This document shows positions 12,206 to 22,119 of a stretch of DNA of 64,000 nt, piece after piece; within the stretch, counting starts at the first letter, position 1; each line of letters opens with the position of its first letter. Position numbers and translations under genes: made by a program. The DNA lies in assembly GCA_949987705.1 (NCBI GenBank), contig OX465283.1, positions 78,687,720 to 78,751,719 on the forward strand. Reading direction: 5' to 3'. The stretch is from Thereva unica. Its lineage: Eukaryota > Arthropoda > Insecta > Diptera > Therevidae. A model generated the notes under the pieces. That model was given only the letters and a program-made list of their open reading frames with translations. It made no database searches and was not told the origin of the DNA.

Positions 12206-12970
12206 AGGCCTATTCTGAACTCCGCCGGAATTGATTCCACTGGAATTTTTTTTACATCGGTAGCATAAACTCCGTTCCGCTCCGTCGGAACGGAGAGAAA
12301 TTTCGAAATTACAATTCCGCTGGAATTTTGGTATCATGAACTCCAGCGGAATGCTAAAAGTTGGGCATAATCTCTCCGCGAGAAATTGTTGACGGAGGTT
12401 CACGGAACGGTGCGGTTTTGTGTTAAATTTTGTTTTTTTGTTTGTTTTGGTGTTTTAAAAAGTGCGAATATTGGAGAGACTATTGGCAGCAGCTTCAGGA
12501 ATGAATGTTACTGTACAAATTTATTTAATTTTTTTTATTTTAATTTTTCGAATTCCAATATTTACTTTATTTAAGAAAAGTTTGAATTTATTTTAATTTT
12601 TTTATGTTATATATGAAAAAGGCTGTTATTTTCAATATTAATTTTATTTAAAAAGAGAATTCAACTTTTATTTACATCATTTTGTTTTTTATGATTTATA
12701 GAAAAGATTTCATTATATTATTCCGTATATTCGAAGCGTCCCTGCAGAGCCTTGAATTTTCTCCAACACGTACATTTTTCACAACAAAATTTTTAAACAC
12801 TTCACAAACAAATTTGTGACATTTAACAGCTGCTTTTTGGGTTTTCGAAATTATTTCACATCGGGCACCTCATTTCACTAATTCCGGCGGAGTTCATGAT
12901 ACCCTTAAAAATTCCGCTGGAATTTTCTCTCCGTCGGAATTGCAATTCCAGCGGAGTTCAGAATAGGCCT
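12206..12970. mobile_element. TIR element, copy 2 of a tandem pair (765 bp)
   Basis: The termini match 11379-12136 and the interior is nearly identical; the main difference is a 7-bp longer ACACTTC stretch near 12800. The spacer between copies is 69 bp. The outer flanks of the pair form an extended inverted repeat (TAATC before copy 1, GATTA after copy 2), so the pair may have moved or duplicated as one unit. Confidence 0.8.
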
Positions 12971-13575
12971 GATTATCAGCAAAAAAAATATTTTTTTCAA
13001 CCCTTAAGGGGATAAAACTACCCCTACATTAAAATTGTAATTGAAACAAATTAAAATTTATTGTTTTGCATTTAAATTTTATTTTCCATTTTTAATCATT
13101 AAAACATTTGGAAAATTTCACTATAAACCCCTTTGTACAGAGCTTAAACCACCCCTAAAGAGAAAAAAAAAATAAAAAATATATTGAGAAATATTTCATT
13201 TCGTGGAATCTTTAAATAAACTCTTCCTTTTTGGTAAAAAACGACAATCACACAATAATTGGGAAATATGTACCCTATTTTTTTTACAATTTTTGTCATA
13301 TTTGGCGCGCGGACGGAGAATGTCCCGAAACGGTGTGTGGTGGGCGTGGCCTATGTGCATGTGTGAGTAAGCGACGCCGGCTCCGCCGTATATTGGAAAT
13401 AAAAAATACTGAATAAATAATCACACTGTTATTGTTACATTTAAGAATAAATAAAAATAAAAATACTGCAAAATTATATGTATATTGTGTTTATTATTGC
13501 ATAACGAATAAGCAACATGGTAGTTGTCACGGGATAATCGCCACGGCGCACGGGGCGCCACGGGGACACCGTTTT
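12971..13575. other. Repeat flank, no gene
   Basis: The CCCTTAAGGGG/ACTACCCCTA repeat resumes (12990-13160). The rest holds AT-rich sequence and a GC-richer patch at 13300-13390, without a supported reading frame. Confidence 0.4.
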
Positions 13576-14198
13576 TTTTTCATGAAGAATCTAAATCTGC
13601 AATAAAAAATAGGGGTTTTTCGAGGTTCATCTCCATCTCCTCACGCACCCCATTAGAATAAAACCTTCATATTTTTTCATGAAGAATCTAAATCTGCAAT
13701 AAAAAATAGGGGTTTTTATTTTGTTTTCAATTCTGCATCCCTTCCCCCCTAAAATAGGGGGTAGAGAACCATTTTTATTATTAACTTGAAAAACCCCTAA
13801 TTTTTATTGCAGATTTAGATTCTTCATGAAAAAATATGAAGATTTTATTCTTATCATTTTTTGTGATTCGCCTTAGATGGCGCTGTAATCGGCGGAAATA
13901 AATAAGTCATAAAAAACGTTTTCCGCCGATTACAGCGCCATCTATGGCGAATCGTAAAAAATGCTTGGGACAAAATCTTCATATTTTTTTATGAAGATTC
14001 CGAATCTGCAATAAAAAATGGGGGTTTCCATTTAAGTTTTTGAAGTTGCACCCCCTGCCCCTAACAGGGGGTAGGGGGCGTTTTTGGTATGGCTGGATAG
14101 AGTTTGAAAAAATATTTGATGTGTTTTTTGGTTTTCATTTTTTTTTCAAAACTCTTCGAAATAATGGGGTGGTACGGGTGGTCGAGACACCCTGTATA
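13576..14198. mobile_element. Foldback-type element fragment that truncates the CR1-like LINE
   Basis: The phrase ATGAAGAATCTAAATCTGCA followed by ATAAAAAATAGGGG occurs directly at about 13581 and 13679, in inverted form at 13800-13835, and again (diverged) at about 13997. The right edge, ACACCCTGTATA (14187-14198), abuts the LINE coding sequence, whose C-terminus is lost there. The class is uncertain. Confidence 0.55.
13865..13953. repeat. 34-bp hairpin (perfect inverted repeat bar one or two bases)
   Basis: The left arm is GATTCGCC..AGATGGCGCTGTAATCGGCGGAAA (gap shown). The right arm (13920-13953) is its reverse complement with one mismatch region, and the loop is about 21 nt. It may be the core of a tiny TIR element. 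Confidence 0.85.
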
Positions 14199-16383
14199 TT
14201 TCGGTGGAACAGTCATTATGGTAGATGCGGTAGAATTTCACCAAAGCCGCTACATTCCTGCGGTGACTAAGTGAATCAATTGTGGAGCAAATGGCGACGT
14301 CGCCAATGAGTTGGAGAGCGCGGTTTTGCACCTTGTCCAGCCAAGCTAAGGTGGTTCTCGATGCCCCTGCCCAGAGATATGAGTTGAATTCGATGGCCGA
14401 TGGCGGAAGGAGGAAGTTGCATCTTTTGAGGAATCCCAAGCATTGTGATGCTTGTTTAGCGATTTGGAATATGTGATTACTCCAACGCAGATCTTCAGTT
14501 AATGTTATGCCTAGGATATTGAGAGATGGTTCAGCCATCAGTACTAGACTGTCCACTTTAATGGGAGGAATTGAGGAGCGCGTTTTCATAGAGAAGAGAC
14601 AGTATTTTTTTTCGTGCGTTGAATTCAATTTGATTCTTGTGGCCCCAATCTAGAATCAGATTTATGTCCCTGTTGATTGAAGTGAACATAAGTTCACGAT
14701 CAAGCAGACAAGGTCTGGCACGTGCTTGTCCTGCTTTATCGAAGCTATACGAGTAACCCAAAGTACTGTCATCAGCAAAGCTGTGAAGTGAGTTGGATGG
14801 GATTGAGAGCAGGTCATTTATAAAAACTAGGAAGAGAGCTGGTGATAGAATAGAGCCCTGGGGAACGCCTGCAGAGAAGGAGTGGGGATTAGATTCCACG
14901 TGGTCCAATACTACCTTGATTAAACGGTCGGAAAGGATACTCTCAATCCAATTCTTTAGAAGAAAGTCAATGCCAATAGCTTGGAGTTTACTCAATAGAG
15001 CGGGGTGCCATACTCTATCAACGGCCTTGGAGATATCAAGAGCAAACAGGCCGGATTCACCAAAGCGATGAATGTTTTGGTAGAATGCTCAGTTAGGCAT
15101 ACAAGGAGGTCGCCAGTAGATCTTTTCGATCTAAAGCCGTACTGCTTGTCATCCAATATTTGGTTGCGTTCAAGATATTCCATAAGCTTTCTGTTTACTA
15201 TTGTCTCCATGACGATAGAAGTGATTGCTATTGGGCGGTAGTTAGAGGGGTCGCTGGAATCACCTTTTTTCGGTGTAGGCTGAACATGGGCCAGTTTCCA
15301 GGAGTCAGGGAAAACTCCGGAGAAGTAAGAAAGTGCGAAGAGTTTGCGCAGAGGTTTAGCCAAAGGTGAAGCACATTTTTTAAGAACCATAGGGGGAATA
15401 TTATCAGGGCCAGTGGATTTATTGGGATCGAGCTCCTTGAGGCACTTGAACACTTCACGAGTTCTCAAGAAAACTCTGCCCATTGAGTGAGCAGAACCCT
15501 CTACAATGGGGGGTTGCACGGCAGTATCAGGCAAGGAAGAATTTGAGGCAAACAGATATGCGAGTAAGTCAGCCTTGGATTTGCTTTCTGTTAACACCTT
15601 TCCATCGTGAATGAAAGAAGGAGACGACGATAAAAATTTTCTTGATGGAGGTTACCAAGGACCAGAAGTTTTTACTGCCAGCAGTGGTGTTAATGAGTTT
15701 ATTTCTTAACCTGTCATCGAAGGATGCTTTGATTTGCCTGATGGTGGTTTTGCAGGCGTTTCTCAACCTGTACTCTCTATAGGCGGTTTCTTTGGCTTTA
15801 ATCGCATTCATACATTCTTGATTAAACCATCCATGCGGCCGTGGCTTGATGGATTTGGTAAAATGGGGAATGAATAAACGCATTCCTGCCAATATGATTT
15901 TTGAGATGCAGAGAGCGGAAAAGTTGGCATCACCATTCAGAAAACACAGATCCCAGTAAGCGAGTAAGCCCCAGCCAATTGGCTTTCCCATAGTGCCAAA
16001 CAGTTCTTCTAAGAGCTGGTATGGTTGAGACAGATGATTGGTATGGGAGTGGTCTGAGTTGCCTAGGGGTGAATCTACTTCGATGGAGTATCGCGTTGGG
16101 TGGGAGGTAAGAAAAAGTTCAAGGAGATGGGCCCCTCGATCTACAGCGTCGGGAACTCGTGTAGGGCATTTAACCAATTTGTGAAGGTTGTTAGTCTCTG
16201 CAAAGAGCTCGGAATCCCGGCCAGAAACACTGGTGCCATTGGAATAATTCAGCCAATTTGTGTTGTGAACGTTGAAATCACTCGCAACAATGATTTCACA
16301 CTCCGGGTATAAGGATAAGAATTCGGAGATACGTTCTGAAGAAGAATTCGGAGATACGTTCTGAAGTTCTGCTAAAGAAGAGG

Positions 16384-16393
16384 CTTCATTATT
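16384..16393. repeat. Target-site duplication (3' side of the nested I-like LINE)
   Basis: CTTCATTATT, identical to 20427-20436. Confidence 0.95.
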
Positions 16394-16777
16394 GTTGTTG
16401 TTGTTGTTGTTGTGTAAAACTTTTACTAGCCAAGCTAGTGAACCCTACAAGAGGGTTTCTTACTGGTCCAGCCTTGCAGCTATATAGACCACGAATCAAG
16501 ATTGACAACAAATTTGTGGCGGTCAGACGAAGAAACTCTCTCTCTGTGTCATGTCTGTCCCGTACTACCTGACCAAGTAGGAGGGCAATTGTCAAGTTGA
16601 ACTGATTTATATCTTAAGACTAAAAGCATTTGCTGATACATAATTAAGAAAAAACATTAAAAAACAAAGTTTGGCAATTCATGATTCCACGACGGGACCT
16701 GATTGTAAAATTCAAGGATCGAAAATATTTGGAAGTACGGTGATAAAGGAGAAAGTAATTCTCATTTAGAAATTTCT

Positions 16778-19700
16778 TCAAATTGATATGTTGGTCTCAG
16801 CTAGGAAGCCCGCAAGGGTGGAAACTTTCACTATGTCAAAAGGTGCAAGGACAGCTAGAAGTCTATTCGACTGGGTCAGTAGAGGATACTTGGATCTAAT
16901 TTGTTGATATTTAATACACTTTAATATAATGTGTTCGGCGTCATTGTTTGTGTTGCACAAATTACAAACTGGATTGTCCTTGATTTTCCAAGAGGCTAAT
17001 CTCACGTCGTCATACGTATGTCCCACAAGGATTCTATTAATCATGCGAAAGATTCTGGGAGGAAGGGATAGCTTAGAGAACCAAGGAGAGGCTGGAAGTG
17101 TGGGGAAAATGGTGGAAAAGAATCTCCCTTTTTCAAGGGATGCAGAAAGATACCTTCTACTCCATTCTTGAACGATTTTGGATTTAACATTTAGGATGAG
17201 ATCTCTGGTGCTTAATTTATGTGAAAATAACTGTCCATAGGTGATTGCTTCACTGGCCAAAGTATCAGCTCTCTCGTTTTCAGGAATGCCGCAATGAGAA
17301 GGAACCCAAACAAATTTTACGCTTTCCAACATACCGTGGTGAAAATTGATGAGACAAGGTGGTTGTCACATTTTTTATCTTTTAAGGCAAGACAGCTATT
17401 TAGGCTGTCTGTCAGAATTATGACTTTTTTGTGATTATCAGATGCGGCGATTTTTAAGGCCAAATCGATGGCAGATAATTCCGCAGACAAGGTGGACATC
17501 AACCAAAAGGATCTGAACATCTTGTCTTCAAAGAGACCTTGAAAGTGGATTCCCAAACCAATTGTGTTGTTGACAATAGAGGCATCCATGGCAATTACAA
17601 GAGAGTCAGATGAGAAGGTGTCTCTTTTTTCTTTCATGATAGAATTGATGGTGGATTTGGCAATTTGGGTTTTGTTGCCTAGACCGTGTAAGATTTTGAG
17701 GTCAAAGGATAGGTTAGAGCAGCTAACAGGAGTGTCAGTAATTGGATGAAGACGATCAAATAGTTCTTTATATTTTAAAAAGGTTTTATCAAAGGGAGAA
17801 GAGGGTATGGTGAGATCTAGGAGGCTCCTGAATTGGTTGTTTACTATTAGAGTGCGTAATAAATCTTTGGTGGTAATAAAATCAGCCCTCAGATCGGTAG
17901 GGATTTCATGGGCAAGTGCGTAGATAGTGTGAATGGGGGTGGAGTGGGTTAAGCCTAAACATTTCCTCAGGAAGCTATTAGTGATGGTGTTAAACTTTTT
18001 CTCAAGGGTTAATGATTCTTGAAAGGATAAATATCTAGCATATTCAAGCTTTGGTCTTATCAGAGATCTATAAAGGAGGATTGTAGTAGAGGGAGCAGCT
18101 CCAAATTTTTTTCGACTGAGAATGGAGATTATTCTGTTGTTGCTGTTCATCGTCTCTAAGGCATTATTAAGATGTATTCTACTCGAGATTGCTAGTGAAA
18201 GTGAAACCTATGAATTTCAAGCTTCTAATATTTTGGACAAAATCGTTACCCAAGGTGAGGTTGATGTTTTTGGAAGAGCCAAGGAACATTACCTTAGATT
18301 TACTTAAGTTTACGTTTAACATCTTTTTAAGAACAGAGTCATTGAAGGCATTTAAGGCTAATTGTAGTTTGGATTCAACTACAAGTGAGGAGTCGCCAGC
18401 AGCGATGATACAGAAATCATCTGCAAATTGGAAGATTTCCACGTCCCAGATTGTGTTCTCATGAAGAGAGGCAGTGTAAAGGTTGAATAGAATGGGGCTG
18501 AGAGAGCTGCCTTGAGGTAGCCCCCCAGAGGCTCTCATGGAAGTATCATGAAGTGTAAGGATTCTATTGGAGAAAAATTTTGTGATCCATTGAATGTAAG
18601 AAAGGGGAATATTGAAGCCTAATAGAGTGGAATATAAGATGGTAAGATCGACTCTGTCATAGGCATTGTCTAGGTCCAGGGCCAGAAAGGCCACAAACTT
18701 GTGTATTTTCCTTAGGTATGAGATAGTTTGTTGGATGGAGCCTAAACAAGTAGAAGCTGATCTCCCTTTTCTATAAGCATAAGAGTTAACAGGCAGATGA
18801 TTATTGGATTCAATTAAATTGTTGATATGGTTTTTGATGAGTATATTGATTAACTTCATGAGGACACAAATAAGGGAGATGGATATAGAAGCTGGGTTCT
18901 TGCCGCTTTTTAGAAGGGGAACGATTTTAATGTTAAGCCAATCTAAGGGTATGCTGCCAGAATTAAAGGTGTAATTTAAAAAGGATGTTAACGCATTCAT
19001 GCCACTGGATGAAAGATTTTTGATCATTTGGAAAGTGATTCTGTCATGACCAGGGGCCGATTTTGAACACTTGTTTTTTAGAATAACTAGTAGGTCGGAG
19101 ACCGACCAGTTCGGTGGGGAGTTAAGGGAGGTGGGGGTGAGATCAGGGACAAAGGAGGGGATTGTGATTTTACTGCACAGATGATCCAAGTAACTGTTTG
19201 CAGGTAATTGGTTTACGAGAAAATCACTGTTTTGCTGCCTACCTTTGAAGCGTTTTATAACATTCCAAAATTTGCCAATTTGAGTTCGATGGCAAAGATC
19301 GTTTATGAAATTGGTCCAGGAAGTTTTTTTTGCCTTCTTTTTAGCTCTAATAAAGAGAGCATTTAATCTATTATGTTCAAGAAGATCATACATGTTTCTA
19401 AACTTATTATATTTTGCCAAGGCGGTAGATTTAAGGCGAAAAAGTTTAAGAAGTTCAGCATCCCACCAAGGCTTTGGGATGAAGGAGGTATGTCTGCCAA
19501 AAATTTTCACAGTAGCTTGGTCGATAATACCAGAGATCTTTTCCATGATGGAAGGGTAATCGGCTTCCGAAAGTTCGAGCTTATTTAAGTTGTTTATCAC
19601 TTTAGAGATAGAGATTTTCTGTTTTGAGAGCTCCAACACTTTTATAGTATTTACTTCAGTAATAATGGGGATGTGTGGATTCCCACATAGCGAGACAAAT

Positions 19701-20295
19701 TTAGGAGTAGAGGAAAAACTATGATCTTAGAAAATGAGGTCGATAACAGAATTAGATGAGTTTGCGGTTCTAGGAATGCAAGTCGGCATACCATTGTTAT
19801 AATTGGAAAAATTTGAACTGGACATAAGGTTTGCCAGAATTTGCCTCGTCTGTTGGTTATGCTATCCCCCCACAGATTGTTCCTAGCATTGAAATCGCCT
19901 AGAATAATAGATCGTTGAGAGTTATTGGCTAAATCTAATAGTTTGGATATGGATTCTTTAAACTGAGTGTTACTTGACTTATTTTCCGCATAGATGGAGA
20001 AAATAGAAAAGTTGACATCTAAATTAGTAGTAGTGATGGAACATGAGTTGAGCGTATTTTGAAACCTCAATTCTTTGAAGGTAATATTTTTTTTTATTAT
20101 GATGGCTGCACCTCCATAGCCATCGAGTCGATCTTTTCTTATGATGTTATAGTTGCGGAGCTTGACTTGGACGGATGGCAGCAACCAAGTCTCGACTGCA
20201 ACAAAAATGTCAATTTTATTTAGATTTAAGAATAGCTCAATTTCGTCAAGATTTTTTGTCAAGCTTTGAACGTTTAGTAAAAGGATCTTTAACAT
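16778..20295 (-). pseudogene. ORF2 of the I-like LINE (endonuclease, RT, RNase H), frameshifted
   Basis: The order on the minus strand is as follows. Endonuclease (20295-~19730): MLKILLLNVQSL, VAVETWLLPS, and ILGDFNARNNLWGD with its catalytic Asp/Asn. A frameshift near 19845 and a stop near 19730 follow. Reverse transcriptase (19639-18179): KCSKSAPGHDRI, YRKGRSASTCL, GGLPQGSSLSPILFN and the catalytic FADDFCIIAAG. After a frameshift at about 18165, the thumb and RNase H (18150-16778) follow: AMDASI, ILTDSLNSCLAL, and WVPSHCGIPENERAD across another frameshift at about 17325. A C-terminal Cys/His knuckle (CNLCNTNNDAEHIILKC) ends it. All domains are present and few lesions have accumulated, so this is a young copy. 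It drives target-primed reverse transcription in the nucleus. Confidence 0.9.
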
Positions 20296-20426
20296 TTTAC
20301 TGATTTGTCAATTGTGATAATGCCATCCGTTTTATTTATCCATTCCATTATTAAATTTTTCAACGCATTTCTCGTTATCTCGGAGATTTGATTTCTCTGA
20401 GTAACATTATCAAACATTTTATGTGA
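20289..20426 (-). pseudogene. 3' end of ORF1 of the I-like LINE
   Basis: An open frame of 45 codons runs from the truncation point into TAA, which overlaps the ORF2 start in ATGTTAA. This is the expected place for the last residues of an ORF1 nucleic-acid-binding protein, but too little remains to recognise it. Confidence 0.6.
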
Positions 20427-20436
20427 CTTCATTATT
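20427..20436. repeat. Target-site duplication (5' side of the nested I-like LINE)
   Basis: CTTCATTATT, identical to 16384-16393. Host codons for N-N-E lie over it. Confidence 0.95.
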
Positions 20437-20990
20437 TATATTAGGGCTTCTGAATAGAAAACACGTGCAAAATGACGTGCTTATGAAGTAAAATTTCCTA
20501 ATATACATGGCATCTTTCTTAATATATATGGCAACTCCCCTATAGGGGGAGAGATTATGCACTAATGTGTACCCGGAAACCTGATAATGATCTAAGACGT
20601 CACTAGGTAAGATTTGGGTCTCACTTAGCGCGAAAATTTGGGGTGAATTCGACGATAGATGACACAACACAGAGTGAAAATACGATTGGAGTCCACGGAT
20701 GTTGGCAAAGGCGATAGAATATCGCTGCTTCGCAAACGCAAGGTTACAGTCCTCAGTTGTGACCGGCAGAGCCGGCGTCGCAGTCATCGGAGCAAACGGA
20801 ATGCGCCTTGCTGGCGTGTTATGCCTCCTAAAGCAAGGAGAATTCCATCAGCAACCGATAGTGGCTACGACGCCGCCTTTGCCGAGAGCGGGGTGTGGGG
20901 AAAGAATAAACTTGCTTGTATAGTCTGTCCGTCAAATTCACTGTTATTGTTGAGGAGCTGTCGATGTTGATGACACTAAACTTTACACTA

Positions 20991-21735
20991 CACTTTTACA
21001 CACCCGGTGAATTATTTTTTTATTGATTAGCTCGATTATCGAACGACTTATAAAATTTTTGGATTATATTTTGCATAGTTTTCACGACGTTAATGGGTTA
21101 TGGCGCAAGTTTTAATGTTGATAAATAAAAATTGAGAATTTTCACAAGGCAAGTTAAACAGTACGGCACGGATTTATGGATGTTTTTTTGTTTTATTTAT
21201 TATGTGATTGAATAGAGGAATGCGAAGTTGAGTGTCTAACGGCAGCGCACGCCCGCACACCGCGCTGGTTCAGCCCAGACTCAATCAATCAAACCGATAT
21301 TGTAACGAAACTCGCGGAAGCTATAGTCCTTGGGGAGTACATTAACAGCGTTTTTGAAAATTTGCAAAATAATAAATAGTTTTCGCAAAATACGGGTTTT
21401 TCGAGGGAGAACAACCTTTGTTGTCGAATTCGACTACCTCATAGCCATCAAAATTGTCGAATTCGACTACCTCATAGCCAAATTTCGATGACCATCGAAA
21501 TTGAACTCATTTTTAATTGGGACACAAGAATGTTTCAATTGATACATGCTTTCAAAGTGATTTGTAAGACGAACTAGATAGTTACAATTGCACTTGTTAA
21601 CTAGGCCTATAGTTTTAAATTTGTTTGTTGAATAAAAAAAGGGATTGTGATTGCATTCAAGTAATTCTTAATGGAAACATACGAGTGAATTTTTCCCAAC
21701 AGCAGTGGCATTGAAGTGTTCACCTTCGAGTCAAA
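20991..21735. other. No gene; short tandem duplication
   Basis: It may include more 5' UTR of the CR1-like LINE. A 26-bp phrase (TGTCGAATTCGACTACCTCA...) is directly repeated at about 21421 and 21453. Nothing else was recognised. Confidence 0.4.
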
Positions 21736-21739
21736 TAAT

Positions 21740-21880
21740 GATTGATGATTACATGAATTTGGGTAGGATGCAAAATAAATTAACGCATTCCTGTTGAGAT
21801 AATCTTAGCGAGGGTGACATCGCCACAAAAGTTAAAAGGCTACAAAAATCAAGACTAATCCAAGAAATGGTTTTAGGGCA
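21740..21880 (-). pseudogene. Small CR1/L2-like LINE fragment
   Basis: The plus-strand phrase AACGCATTCCTG..GAGATAATCTTAG..GACATCGCCAC matches the linker region of the larger copies at 15880-15930 and 26690-26730. Confidence 0.5.
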
Positions 21881-22119
21881 AGTGTTAATGTGAATCGCTT
21901 TTCGAGATAAATATTATAGATATTCAACCAAAATTACATATATGGAAGCTGATATTATTTTTTAACAGAAAAAAATTGGGAATGGGTTTAACCATCAGGA
22001 CTATTACCACGTTCGATGTAATAGCTAAATTTATTTATAGAGCTCCAGTATGCAAGTTATTTTATACCTAAATCTAGTTTTAAAATGAACTGTATTTTAA
22101 ACTTTACAAAAATGATTAC

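Larger units (their letters stand above)
16394..20426 (-). mobile_element. I-like LINE, 5'-truncated, 4,033 bp, nested insertion
   Basis: It is bounded by a perfect 10-bp duplication, CTTCATTATT, at 16384-16393 and 20427-20436. On the minus strand it runs from the end of ORF1 through ORF2 to a (CAA)n tail (plus-strand GTT repeats at 16394-16415). The endonuclease, RT and downstream RNase H order, with a triplet-repeat tail, fits the I/R1/LOA group. The host CR1-like frame continues across the duplication, proving the insertion order. Confidence 0.93.
14199..20990 (-). pseudogene. CR1/L2-like LINE, near full-length ORF2, interrupted by an I-like LINE
   Basis: Read on the minus strand, the apurinic endonuclease begins at 20787 (AFANIRGLQSYFHSVLCHL; SETQILPSD) and stops at the insertion (20437). 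It resumes at 16383 (SSLAELQNVSP, DFNVHNTNWLN, PTRVPDAVDRG). A linker is followed by reverse transcriptase (15597-14560): YRPIAITSIVMETIVNRKL, KQYGFRSKRSTGDLL, GVPQGSILSPALFLVFIND and the catalytic SFADDSTLGY. The thumb and C-terminus (14628-14199) end at [21 protein letters not shown], where the 13576-14198 element cuts it. There are frameshifts at about 15600, 15010 and 14600. About 200 bp upstream of 20787 look like 5' UTR, because related sequence recurs at about 27900. The coding potential is dead, but the frame is still easy to follow. Confidence 0.88.

Noticed and set aside
11373..12574. Duplicate short protein frames (starting MNLRQQF and MLTEVHG) on both strands of the twin elements
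   Set aside because: They run through terminal inverted repeats and low-complexity sequence; identity is due to the element duplication, not coding selection.
16389..16595. Poly-Gln frame
   Set aside because: The Q run is the (CAA)n tail of the I-like LINE 3' end read as codons.
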